A stretch of 64,000 nt of DNA, taken from assembly GCF_023100905.1 (NCBI RefSeq), contig NZ_CP064686.1, forward strand, positions 992,001 through 1,056,000. The letters are read 5' to 3'. Positions 46,177 through 54,852 of this stretch are shown one piece after another. The notes under the pieces are model-generated. The model made no database searches. It was not told the DNA's origin and saw only the letters and a list, made by a program, of their open reading frames with translations. Made by a program: the position numbers and the translations under genes. Within the stretch, counting starts at the first letter, position 1. Every line of letters starts with the position of its first letter. This DNA comes from Bradyrhizobium sp. 4 (lineage in GTDB: Bacteria > Pseudomonadota > Alphaproteobacteria > Rhizobiales > Xanthobacteraceae).

Positions 46177-47391
46177 ATGAACAGTGTAGCTGAGAGCGCA
46201 AGTCAAATCGGTGCGGAGAATGTGCTGAGAGTCGGTTCGCCGGCTCCCTCCATCAAAGTTGATGACTGGCTACGTGGCCAACCCGTTACAAAGTTCGAAC
46301 CTGGGAAAGTTTACATCATCGAGTTTTGGGCGACGTGGTGCGGACCATGTATTGCTTCGATGCCGAATTTGGTGATCCTGCAAAGCAAATACAGGAGCAA
46401 CGGAGTTGAGGTCGTGGGCATCGCGGCTCACGAACAAGCTTCGACGGCAGATGAAGCGCGAGCCAGCTTGGACGCTTGGTTGACGAAGAGCTCGCCAAAT
46501 CTGAACTTCGCGATCGCATTCGACTACGCCGGCGAAATGAACAAACTTTGGATGGATCCCAGCTTTTCTGTGGGGATTCCCTCGTCATTCGTGGTCGATC
46601 GTGACGGCCGCTTGGCCTTTATCGGCCATCCGACGCACCTCGATACTGCGTTGCCCAAAGTTCTGAACGGCTCTTGGGCAGTGAGCGACGAAGCCAAAGC
46701 CCTGGATGCGGAGAGGATAACCACGGGTCGACGCAGAAAGCGCGAACTGTCGCAAAAGCGAGCGCTGGTGGAGCCGATCTTTGCCAGACTTGAAGCCGCC
46801 ATGAATAGTAAAGATTGGGCGGCAGCCCTTTCAGCCATTGAGGAGGCACTCGCGGCGATCCCGGACGATGTCACCTTCCGTGGGCTTCACGCGGAATTGT
46901 TGCTTCACAAGATGCGGGACATGCGGGCCGGCCTGGCGGTATTGCGCCAATTGGTTCGCGATGCGATCGACAAGAAATCTGTGGTTTGGATGAGCGTGGC
47001 CATCCGCCAACTCTTCGACCCCGCGAAAGACTACTCCGGTTTCCCACATGCCGAGCGCTTTGCCATGGGCAAGGACCTCTCCGAACACATCCTGGCGGCG
47101 AATCCGCCCCAAGGCAGCGAGGCCGCGAAGTTCCTCTCGTATGGGGCGGTCGCTCGGTATTATTACGAGACCGGTAATAGGAATCGCGCGATCGAATTGG
47201 TCGAGGTGGCGCTGCGATGGCTGGACGCAGCGCCTGCCTCAGATGTAGCGAAACGGGAGCTCGTGCAGTGCTCCCTCCAGGCGTTGGCAAGCTACAGGAG
47301 TGAGAAGCTCTGTTACGAGGAGTGTTGTTCGACACCGCAAAACACAGCTCCCGAAAAGGCGCAACCGGGATCGCCAATGGAGGCAGCGTGA
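46177..47391 (+). CDS. Thioredoxin-like (TlpA/redoxin) protein with TPR-like C terminus
   Basis: 404 residues. Residues about 20-165 form a TlpA/AhpC-type thioredoxin fold with active site ATWCGPCIASMPNL and a cis-Pro loop in VGIPSSFVVDRDG. Residues about 190-380 are helical and look like degenerate TPR repeats (WAALSAIEEALAAIPDD, then LRQLVRDAIDKKS). No signal peptide is seen, so it is probably cytoplasmic. The tail carries CYEECC. A sigma-54 promoter is directly upstream, suggesting expression in symbiosis or nitrogen control. Client unknown. Confidence 0.82.
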   Translation: MNSVAESASQIGAENVLRVGSPAPSIKVDDWLRGQPVTKFEPGKVYIIEFWATWCGPCIASMPNLVILQSKYRSNGVEVVGIAAHEQASTADEARASLDAWLTKSSPNLNFAIAFDYAGEMNKLWMDPSFSVGIPSSFVVDRDGRLAFIGHPTHLDTALPKVLNGSWAVSDEAKALDAERITTGRRRKRELSQKRALVEPIFARLEAAMNSKDWAAALSAIEEALAAIPDDVTFRGLHAELLLHKMRDMRAGLAVLRQLVRDAIDKKSVVWMSVAIRQLFDPAKDYSGFPHAERFAMGKDLSEHILAANPPQGSEAAKFLSYGAVARYYYETGNRNRAIELVEVALRWLDAAPASDVAKRELVQCSLQALASYRSEKLCYEECCSTPQNTAPEKAQPGSPMEAA

Positions 47392-47495
47392 GCAATGCTG
47401 CTGGCCATGTCTTCTCGGCCCTTGTTTTGCGATCGAAGTCGATGCCTTTGGGAATGTCGGGGCATTCACCTGAAGTGAGGATAGGATGAGTCAGT

Positions 47496-47660
47496 GTGAA
47501 CGCAGGCGCGCCACACCAGCACAACTCGCTAGGGGTGAAGGTTTCTTCAATGTACGTCGCGGTCCGGCGCGATAGCCGCGAGAATGCCTCAGGTGAAGAG
47601 TGGTCGCCGGCTGCTAAAGCTGGCCTCTTAAAGATGCTATTGGCATCTTCGAACAACTAA
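47496..47660 (+). CDS. Possible 54-residue peptide downstream of the thioredoxin gene
   Basis: A GTG-started frame reads MNAGAPHQHNSLGVKVSSMY and then VAVRRDSRENASGEEWSPAA before ending SSNN. GAGGATAGGA lies upstream. It has protein-like composition and ends cleanly, but there is no known relative and the start is not ATG. It would share the sigma-54 transcript. Confidence 0.25.
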   Translation: MNAGAPHQHNSLGVKVSSMYVAVRRDSRENASGEEWSPAAKAGLLKMLLASSNN

Positions 47661-47921
47661 AAAGAAATAGAAATGGGTGGTGACGCTGATGCATTCGAAC
47701 TCTCAAGGAAGCTTTCTCAAGTTTTTACCGCTGGTTTCAGACGGGATTCAGGACTTCGTTTCGCATTGGCCGCAAGCCCATTCGGGAGAGGCGGCAAGCC
47801 CTGACAACGGATTGGGTTGTTTAAAGCGGTCAGTGCCCTGTGCGCGCCGCGCTAAGGGAACACTGAGCGAAGCCGCGGCTTCATTGTCTCCCCTCTTTGG
47901 TACCACGGCGCCGGGTCGAGC
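47661..47921. other. Leader region of dctA
   Basis: 260 bases without a gene. I looked for a sigma-54 element, as rhizobial dctA is commonly RpoN/DctD-dependent, but found no TGGCAC-N5-TTGC match. Confidence 0.35.
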
Positions 47922-49220
47922 GTGATGTACAATCACCGCCAGCGCCGCTCTGTCAAAACCGCCGCCCTGTTCCAGCCATCTGGCCCCTGGTACAATGTTC
48001 TTTATATCCAGGTACTCATCGCGATCCTGATTGGCGTTCTCGTTGGCTGGTTGTGGCCTGCTGTGGGGACGAACAGCTGGGTGAAAGCGCTTGGTGACGG
48101 ATTCATCAAGCTGATCAAAATGGTGATCGCGCCGATCATCTTCTGCACTGTTGTGTCCGGCATTGCGCATGTTCAGGATGCACGAAAGGTCGGCCGAGTC
48201 GGCGTCAAGGCGCTGCTTTACTTCGAGATCGTGTCAACCTTCGCGCTGATCCTGGGTCTCGTGATGGGCAATCTCGTTCAGGCCGGCCACGGGCTCGCTC
48301 CCAGGGCTGATGCCGCGGCGGTAGCCAACTACGTCAAAAGAGGGGAAGGGCAGAAGGCGGTCGAGTTCCTCCTCAATATTATTCCGGATAGCGTAGTTGG
48401 CGCTCTGGCCCGAGGCGACGTGCTACAGGTGCTGCTGTTTGCCATCCTATTCGGGTTCTCGCTGATGGCGCTTGGCGAGCGGGGTAAACGGATGCGCAGT
48501 CTGGTCGACGATGCTGCACACGCGGTGTTTGGTGTCATTAGGATCGTAATGAAGGTAGCGCCAATCGGGGCGTTCGGCGCCATGGCCTACACTATCGGCG
48601 AATTCGGACCGTCCGCGCTCGGTAAACTCATCGGCTTGGTTGCTCTGTTCTATGTGACAGCCGGGCTCTTCGTGATCATTGTGCTTGGCCTGGTCGCGCG
48701 CTTGGTCGGTTTTTCTATTCTAAAGTTCATCTTCTACATCAAGGATGAGCTGTTGATCGTGCTCGGAACATCGTCGTCCGAAAGCGCGCTGCCGCAGTTG
48801 ATGGAAAAACTCGAACTGCTGGGCTGTTCCAAGCCGGTCGTGGGCCTGGTGGTGCCGACAGGTTACTCTTTCAATTTGGATGGGACCAACATTTACATGA
48901 CGTTGGCGACCTTGTTCATCGCGCAGGCGCTCGGGGTCGATCTCGACTTCGCCCAGCAGCTCACGATACTCGTTGTGGCGATGCTCACCTCGAAGGGCGC
49001 AAGTGGTGTTACCGGTGCCGGGTTCGTCACCCTGGCCGCAACGTTGACCGTGGTCAGTCCTGACCTCGTCCCGGGCATTGCGATCGTATTCTCGATAGAC
49101 AAGTTCATGAGCGAGGTGCGCGCGCTTACCAACATCATCGGGAACGGTATTGCGGCGGTGTTTGTGTCGTGGTGGGAAGGTGAACTCGACCATGTCTCGC
49201 TACACGCGCAGCTCAAGTAG
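47922..49220 (+). CDS. dctA: C4-dicarboxylate transporter DctA
   Basis: 432 residues, a sodium/proton:dicarboxylate symporter of the DctA/GltP family. Characteristic are GDGFIKLIKMVIAPIIFCTV near the N terminus, the serine-rich re-entrant loop in LGTSSSESALPQLMEKLE, PTGYSFNLDGTNIYMTLATL, and MLTSKGASGVTGAGFVTLAA. It imports succinate, malate and fumarate across the inner membrane, the main carbon source of bacteroids. Start GTG 47922 or ATG 47925. As cargo of a transfer element it may be a second, symbiosis-related copy. Confidence 0.94.
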   Translation: MMYNHRQRRSVKTAALFQPSGPWYNVLYIQVLIAILIGVLVGWLWPAVGTNSWVKALGDGFIKLIKMVIAPIIFCTVVSGIAHVQDARKVGRVGVKALLYFEIVSTFALILGLVMGNLVQAGHGLAPRADAAAVANYVKRGEGQKAVEFLLNIIPDSVVGALARGDVLQVLLFAILFGFSLMALGERGKRMRSLVDDAAHAVFGVIRIVMKVAPIGAFGAMAYTIGEFGPSALGKLIGLVALFYVTAGLFVIIVLGLVARLVGFSILKFIFYIKDELLIVLGTSSSESALPQLMEKLELLGCSKPVVGLVVPTGYSFNLDGTNIYMTLATLFIAQALGVDLDFAQQLTILVVAMLTSKGASGVTGAGFVTLAATLTVVSPDLVPGIAIVFSIDKFMSEVRALTNIIGNGIAAVFVSWWEGELDHVSLHAQLK

Positions 49221-49733
49221 ATCTGCGATTTCAGCTCGGCCATTGCGGACTAGAATCACTGTTTGAATGCCTGCATTCTTCGTCGGCAATCGTCGTGCAG
49301 TACTGGACCACCCGGATTCCAGGGGGAATGGTGCAGGGTCATGCTACGCTCACGGTGGTGCACCAGACCAGCGTCGGCATTGGTGCCTGCTGCAGCCCGC
49401 CGGCTGATGTGGTTCATTATCCCACGTTTGAGCTTCCTCAAAAACTGGGAACTCAATCGTGCCCACGCGAGGGAGCGACATTGGTTCAGGAGAAGCAATG
49501 GAGGCTGAGCAAACACCGCGGCCGGGAAAGGCGTAAAAATAGTAAGCTCAGGACCATTGCTCATTGCTGATTTCTCGCCTCGCGGTCGAGGGGCCGGGGC
49601 GTCAAGCCGGCGCTCTTTTCAAATGTTCCTTTCTCTACGCTAGACTACGAACAGCATATTCCCTTTGTTGCGGTAACACGCGATCTATCTTTTACTTGCC
49701 TTCAGATGAGGACGCCGAAGCGGCCTCAGCAGC
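49221..49733. other. Right end of the cargo insertion, upstream of trbB
   Basis: No supported gene. The junction with the trb operon lies somewhere in 49570-49740. The trb promoter must be here if the operon is expressed independently of traG. Confidence 0.4.
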
Positions 49734-50714
49734 TTGGGGCAAATCGTGGCGATCCATTCCTTTGATTCAGAAGCGAACTTGCGCGGAGCGCGTATGCTGC
49801 GTACCGCGTTGGGGCCCGCCATCGCAGGGTTTTTGGAAGATCCGGCAATCGTCGAGGTGATGCTCAATCCCGACGGCCGGCTGTGGATCGACCGACTGTC
49901 GAGCGGCCTTACAGACACCGGAGAGAGCCTTTCGGCAGCGGATGGCGAACGAATCGTCCGACTGGTCGCGCACTATGTAGGAGCAGAAGTTCATCCCGGC
50001 TCGCCCCGGATTTCGGCTGAGCTGCCGGAAACGGGGGAACGTTTCGAAGGATTGCTGCCGCCGGTTGTTGCCGCGCCGACCTTTGCCATCCGCAAACCGG
50101 CGATCGCCGTGTTTGGCCTCGACGAGTATGTCGCCGCGGACATTATGAACGCGAGCCAAGCGAGCGCGCTTCGCAACGCGGTCGCCGCACGGAAGAACAT
50201 CTTGGTCGCCGGCGGCACCTCGACCGGCAAGACCACGCTGACAAATGCGCTGCTTGCCGAGGTTGCCAAAGGTTCGGACCGCGTCGTTCTCATCGAAGAT
50301 ACCCGGGAGCTTCAGTGCAGGGCACCAAATTTGGTGGCGCTGCGGACCAAGGACGGCGTGATCTCGCTCTCCGATCTTGTGCGCTCCTCTCTTCGCCTGC
50401 GCCCTGATCGCATTCCGATCGGCGAGGTCCGTGGGGCCGAAGCGCTGGATCTTTTGAAAGCCTGGGGCACAGGACATCCCGGTGGCATCGGAACGATACA
50501 CGCCGGGACCTCGCTTGGCGCGCTGCGCCGGCTCGAGCAGCTGATCCAGGAAGCTGTCATCACCGTCCCGCGCGCCCTGATTGCAGAAACCATCAACGTC
50601 ATAGCCGTTCTCTCTGGCCGTGGCGGCGAACGGCGGTTGAGCGAACTCGCCAGCGTCGACGGCCTTGGATCATCGGGCGACTACAGCCTTTCGAACATCG
50701 GAGATCAGTCATGA
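49734..50714 (+). CDS. trbB: Conjugal transfer ATPase TrbB (VirB11-like)
   Basis: Up to 326 residues. Walker A is GGTSTGKTTLTNALL, the Asp box follows in VVLIEDTRELQ, and the His box in GTGHPGGIGTIHAG. A hexameric secretion ATPase that powers pilus and channel assembly. The frame opens with TTG 49734; ATG 49794 (MLRTALGPAIAGF) is the first good start and keeps the whole conserved domain. The extreme N terminus is next to the cargo junction and may be altered. It overlaps trbC by four bases (ATGA). Confidence 0.92.
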   Translation: MGQIVAIHSFDSEANLRGARMLRTALGPAIAGFLEDPAIVEVMLNPDGRLWIDRLSSGLTDTGESLSAADGERIVRLVAHYVGAEVHPGSPRISAELPETGERFEGLLPPVVAAPTFAIRKPAIAVFGLDEYVAADIMNASQASALRNAVAARKNILVAGGTSTGKTTLTNALLAEVAKGSDRVVLIEDTRELQCRAPNLVALRTKDGVISLSDLVRSSLRLRPDRIPIGEVRGAEALDLLKAWGTGHPGGIGTIHAGTSLGALRRLEQLIQEAVITVPRALIAETINVIAVLSGRGGERRLSELASVDGLGSSGDYSLSNIGDQS

Positions 50715-51037
50715 CCACACGATCGTCTCTCGGGCGCGGCTTCATCTCAATTGTGGCGTTCGCCAGCCTTGCCCTAGCCAGCGCGCCGGCCTGGGCCGCC
50801 GGCTCGAACATGCCTTGGGAGCAGCCGCTGAACCAGATCCTGCAATCGGTCGAAGGTCCGGTCGCAAAGATCATTGCGGTCATCATCATCATCGTGACCG
50901 GGCTGTCGCTCGCCTTTGGCGACACCTCGGGTGGTTTCCGGCGGCTAGTCCAGATCGTGTTCGGCCTCTCGATCGCATTCGCCGCATCGAGCTTCTTCCT
51001 TTCGTTCTTCTCATTCGGCGGCGGAGTGGTGATCTGA
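50711..51037 (+). CDS. trbC: Conjugative pilin TrbC (VirB2-like)
   Basis: 108 residues: a signal peptide (FISIVAFASLALASAPAWAA) followed by two hydrophobic helices (KIIAVIIIIVTGLSLAFGD and IVFGLSIAFAASSFFLSF). Major pilin; in RP4-like systems it is cyclised by TraF, which is present at 28745. It overlaps trbB and trbD. Confidence 0.9.
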   Translation: MTTRSSLGRGFISIVAFASLALASAPAWAAGSNMPWEQPLNQILQSVEGPVAKIIAVIIIIVTGLSLAFGDTSGGFRRLVQIVFGLSIAFAASSFFLSFFSFGGGVVI

Positions 51038-51300
51038 TGGACGAGCCAGTTCCGGAATTTGTGGCTCCCGTCCACCGCGCGCTCACCGAACCGATCCTGA
51101 TGGGCGGCGCGCCCCGCGCGGTTGCCATCCTCAACGGCACACTGGCCGCCGCACTCGGTCTCGGCCTGCGCATGTGGCTGGCCGGCCTTCTCCTCGCTTT
51201 CGTGGGTCACATGGCTGCGGTCTGGGCCGCAAAGCGCGATCCGGAATTCGTGGAAGTCGTGCGCCGGCACGTTCGCGTTCCCGCTCACCTGAACACTTGA
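51037..51300 (+). CDS. trbD: Conjugal transfer protein TrbD (VirB3-like)
   Basis: 87 residues with a central membrane segment. Family pattern: PVHRALTEPILMGGAPRAVA, then LAGLLLAFVGHMAAVW. An inner-membrane part of the channel that works with TrbE. ATG overlaps the trbC stop (TGATG). Confidence 0.9.
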   Translation: MDEPVPEFVAPVHRALTEPILMGGAPRAVAILNGTLAAALGLGLRMWLAGLLLAFVGHMAAVWAAKRDPEFVEVVRRHVRVPAHLNT

Positions 51301-51308
51301 AGCATCCC

Positions 51309-53744
51309 ATGATGAATCTTGGCGAATACCGCCGTTCAAGCACGCGTCTTGCCGACTTCCTGCCCTGGGCTGCCCTGGTCGATGAAGGGATCATTCTCAA
51401 CAAGGATGGATCGTTTCAGCGAACGGCCCGGTTCAGAGGGCCGGATCTCGACAGCTCCGTGCCTGCCGAGCTTGTTGCGGTCGCAGGCCGCCTCAACAAT
51501 GCACTCCGTCGTCTCGGATCGGGCTGGGCCGTGTTCGTCGAGGCGCAGCGGCATTCGGCCGGACGATATCCGCCGGATACATTCCCGGACGTCGCCTCGG
51601 CGCTGGTGGATGCGGAGCGGAAGGCGCAATTCGAGGAAGCCGGCAGTCATTACGAATCGAGCTATTACCTGACCTTCCTTTATCTGCCTCCGGCAGAGAG
51701 TGCGGCGGCGGCAGAGCGCTTGCTGTACGAGGGCAGCCAGCGCACTGCGGGAGCGGATGCACGCGAGGTGCTCGCCGGCTTTAGTGACCGGACCAGCCGC
51801 GTGCTGCAGCTGGTCGAGGGTTTCATGCCGGAATGCGGTTGGCTTGATGACGAGCAAACGCTGACCTACCTGCATTCGACGGTCTCGACCAAACGGCACC
51901 GCGTGCGCGTGCCAGAAATCCCAATGTATCTCGATGCGCTGCTGGCCGATCAACCGCTGGCAGGCGGTCTTGAGCCCATGCTGGGCGACGCGCATCTGCG
52001 CGTTCTGACGCTCGTGGGGTTCCCAACCGTGACCACGCCCGGGATTCTCGACGAGCTGAACCGGCTGGCATTCCCGTATCGCTGGTCGACGCGGGCTATC
52101 ATGCTCGACAAGACAGATGCCACAAAGCTCCTCACCAGGATCAGGCGGCAATGGTTTGCCAAGCGCAAATCGATCGCCTCGATCCTGAAGGAAGTGATGA
52201 CGAACGAGGCCTCCGCGCTTTTGGACACCGATGCCCACAACAAAGCGATGGATGCCGATAGTGCGCTCCAGGAATTGGGTTCGGATCAGTTCGGCGAGGT
52301 CTTCGTCACGGCAACGGTCACAGTCTGGGACAGGGATCCGCGCGCAGCCGACGGAAAGCTCCGCCTCGCCGAAAAGGTCATCCAGGGCCGGGACTTCACT
52401 TGCATGGCCGAGACGGTCAATGCCGTCGAGGCGTGGCTCGGCAGCCTGCCTGGACAAACTTACGCAAACGTCCGCCAGCCCCCGGTCTCGACCCTGAACC
52501 TCGCCCATATGATCCCGTTGTCTGCGGTATGGGCCGGAGAGGTGAGGGATCACCACCTCAAGGCGCCCCCATTGTTCTTCGGCAAGACTGAAGGGTCCAC
52601 GCCATTCCGGTTTTCTCTGCATGTCGCAGATGTCGGCCACACGCTGGTCATCGGACCGACGGGCGCCGGCAAGTCGGTCCTGCTGGCGCTCATGGCGCTG
52701 CAGTTCCGCCGCTACAGCGCGGCGCAGATCATTGCGTTCGACTTCGGCGGCTCGATCCGCGCATCGGCGATCGCCATGGGGGGCGACTGGCATGATCTCG
52801 GCGGCGCGCTCGAATCGTCAGAACTCGTCGCCCTCCAGCCGCTTGCGCGCATTGATGATATCGGCGAGAGAGGCTGGGCATCCGACTGGATCGCATCGAT
52901 CCTGACGCGCGAGCGGATCGAGGTCACGCCTGAGACCAAGGATCATGTCTGGTCGGCATTGACCTCGCTCGCCTCGGCGCCGGTTACGGAGCGGACGCTG
53001 ACTGGACTATCCGTTCTCCTGCAATCCAACGCTCTCAAGCGCGCCCTGCAGCCCTACTGCCTCGGTGGGCCATACGCGCGGTTGCTGGACGGCGAGCACG
53101 AACGGCTGGGTGAAGCCTCCGTCCAGGTGTTCGAGACCGACGGATTGATTGGGACCTCTGTCGCCCCCGCAGTTCTGGCCTATCTGTTTCACCGGATCGA
53201 GGACCGCTTAGACGGCCGTCCGACACTGCTCATCATCGACGAAGGCTGGCTCGCGCTCGATGATGCCGATTTTGCCGGCAAGCTTCGCGAGTGGCTCAAA
53301 ACGCTTCGCAAGAAGAACGCCTCCGTCGTTTTTGCGACCCAGTCGCTTGCCGATATCGACGGCTCCAAAATCGCGCCTGCCATCATCGAGAGCTGCCCGA
53401 CCCGGATCCTGTTGCCAAACGATCGCGCCATCGAGCCGCAGATCACGGCGATTTATCGGCGCTTTGGGCTGAACGACCGCCAGATCGAGATCCTCGCCCG
53501 CGCCACCCCCAAGCGACACTACTACTGCCAATCTCGACGCGGCAATCGCCTGTTCGAGCTCGGACTTGGCGAAATCGCGCTCGTCTTCGTGGCCGCCTCG
53601 TCCAAAGCCGACCAGGCTCTCATCGATCGGGTGCTTGCCGAGCACGGAAGGGACGAGTTCGTCACCGGTTGGCTCAAGGCGCGCGACCTCGGCTGGGCCT
53701 GCAACCTCATTCCGCAGCTCGCCAAACAGGGAGCACTCACATGA
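51309..53744 (+). CDS. trbE: Conjugal transfer ATPase TrbE (VirB4-like)
   Basis: 811 residues, the full VirB4 length: an N-terminal CagE_TrbE domain, then Walker A IGPTGAGKSVLL, Walker B TLLIIDEGWLALDD, and the ATQSLADI motif after it. It energises substrate transport and pilus biogenesis at the inner membrane. Start ATG 51309 (or 51312) lies eight bases after trbD; the frame is open further upstream only inside trbD. It overlaps trbJ by four bases. Confidence 0.94.
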   Translation: MMNLGEYRRSSTRLADFLPWAALVDEGIILNKDGSFQRTARFRGPDLDSSVPAELVAVAGRLNNALRRLGSGWAVFVEAQRHSAGRYPPDTFPDVASALVDAERKAQFEEAGSHYESSYYLTFLYLPPAESAAAAERLLYEGSQRTAGADAREVLAGFSDRTSRVLQLVEGFMPECGWLDDEQTLTYLHSTVSTKRHRVRVPEIPMYLDALLADQPLAGGLEPMLGDAHLRVLTLVGFPTVTTPGILDELNRLAFPYRWSTRAIMLDKTDATKLLTRIRRQWFAKRKSIASILKEVMTNEASALLDTDAHNKAMDADSALQELGSDQFGEVFVTATVTVWDRDPRAADGKLRLAEKVIQGRDFTCMAETVNAVEAWLGSLPGQTYANVRQPPVSTLNLAHMIPLSAVWAGEVRDHHLKAPPLFFGKTEGSTPFRFSLHVADVGHTLVIGPTGAGKSVLLALMALQFRRYSAAQIIAFDFGGSIRASAIAMGGDWHDLGGALESSELVALQPLARIDDIGERGWASDWIASILTRERIEVTPETKDHVWSALTSLASAPVTERTLTGLSVLLQSNALKRALQPYCLGGPYARLLDGEHERLGEASVQVFETDGLIGTSVAPAVLAYLFHRIEDRLDGRPTLLIIDEGWLALDDADFAGKLREWLKTLRKKNASVVFATQSLADIDGSKIAPAIIESCPTRILLPNDRAIEPQITAIYRRFGLNDRQIEILARATPKRHYYCQSRRGNRLFELGLGEIALVFVAASSKADQALIDRVLAEHGRDEFVTGWLKARDLGWACNLIPQLAKQGALT

Positions 53745-54475
53745 ACCGTATCCTGCCGATTCTGGTGGCAAGTATCATCGCCATGACCATGGTCCAAGCG
53801 CCCGGCGAAGCGAAGGCGCAGTGGATGGTGTTCGATCCCAACAACTACGCTCAGAATGTGCTGACCGCCGCGCGTGAGCTGCAGCAGATCAACAACCAGA
53901 TCACCTCACTCCAGAACGAAGCGCAGATGCTGATCAATCAAGCGATGAACCTGGCGAGCCTGCCTTATTCGTCGTTGCAACAGCTCGAGCAATCGATTCA
54001 GCGCACCCAGCAGCTACTCTCGCAGGCACAGCGAATTGCCTACGACGTCCAGCAGATCGATCGCGCGTTTTCCACCACCTATGCGCCGGCATCGGTCAGC
54101 ATGTCCAATGGGCTCCTTGTCGGAAGTGCGCAGACGCGTTGGCAGAACTCCGTTGCCGGGCTGCAGGACGCCATGCGGGTCCAAGCGAGTGTTGTCGGCA
54201 ATCTCGACACCAACCGCACCCAAATGTCGGCCCTGGTGACGGCGAGCCAGGGAGCATCGGGTGCGCTTCAGGCAAGTCAGGCCGGCAACCAGCTCCTTGC
54301 GTTGCAAGCTCAGCAGCTTGCGGACCTTACGGCTACTGTCGCGTCGCAAGGTCGTGCGCAAACGCTCGAGTCTGCCCAGCGCGCAGCTGCGCAGGATCAG
54401 GGCAGGGAGCAACTGCGGCGCTTTCTGACCCAGGGGCAGGGCTACCAACCAACAACCGTGCAGATGTTCCACTGA
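53741..54475 (+). CDS. trbJ: Conjugal transfer protein TrbJ (VirB5-like)
   Basis: 244 residues with a signal peptide (MNRILPILVASIIAMTMVQA...AKA) and a Gln-rich helical body (RELQQINNQITSLQNEAQML, then QQLEQSIQRTQQLLSQAQRI) that is predicted coiled coil. Periplasmic/minor pilus component. ATG overlaps the trbE stop. Confidence 0.92.
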   Translation: MNRILPILVASIIAMTMVQAPGEAKAQWMVFDPNNYAQNVLTAARELQQINNQITSLQNEAQMLINQAMNLASLPYSSLQQLEQSIQRTQQLLSQAQRIAYDVQQIDRAFSTTYAPASVSMSNGLLVGSAQTRWQNSVAGLQDAMRVQASVVGNLDTNRTQMSALVTASQGASGALQASQAGNQLLALQAQQLADLTATVASQGRAQTLESAQRAAAQDQGREQLRRFLTQGQGYQPTTVQMFH

Positions 54476-54477
54476 TC

Positions 54478-54849
54478 ATGAAGAAACAACTTGAACGACT
54501 GCCCGCCGCGGCAGCGCTTGGTCTAGCTGTCCTGGTGGTTGGCGTCTGCGCCATTCGGTTGGGTGAGGACGGGAGCGCGACCCAATCTTCCGTCTACCTC
54601 GCGTCAAAACCCGATACGACCGCGGCAAAGCTCGAGCAATGCCGCACCGTCACCTACGAGCAGAAAGAGACTCTCCTGGAATGCCGGAAGATTTGGGCCG
54701 AGCAGCGCAGGCAGTTTTTGGCAGGAAGTAGATTGACAGGTGATCCGGACACCCGGACAGGCGCGGCGCCATTCCTCTCTCCTGTCCCGCGCAAGGACGA
54801 AAGTCGCCACCCGTCCGGTTTTCCCTCCATTCCAAGCCAAACCGAGTGA
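54478..54849 (+). CDS. trbK: Entry-exclusion-type lipoprotein region protein TrbK-alt
   Basis: 123 residues, with an N-terminal membrane anchor (AAALGLAVLVVGVCAIRL) and the motif CRTVTYEQKETLLECRKIWA with two conserved cysteines, as in the TrbK-alt family found between trbJ and trbL. It is thought to prevent transfer between cells that already hold the element; this is by family, not tested here. Confidence 0.85.
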   Translation: MKKQLERLPAAAALGLAVLVVGVCAIRLGEDGSATQSSVYLASKPDTTAAKLEQCRTVTYEQKETLLECRKIWAEQRRQFLAGSRLTGDPDTRTGAAPFLSPVPRKDESRHPSGFPSIPSQTE

Positions 54850-54852
54850 GCC

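Noticed and set aside
47661..47921. Sigma-54 promoter for dctA
   Set aside because: TGGCCGCAAGCCC at about 47767 resembles the -24 box only; no GC at the required distance.
51336..52793. 485-codon minus-strand frame inside trbE
   Set aside because: trbE on the plus strand has all VirB4 motifs; the antisense frame is Arg/His-rich shadow sequence.
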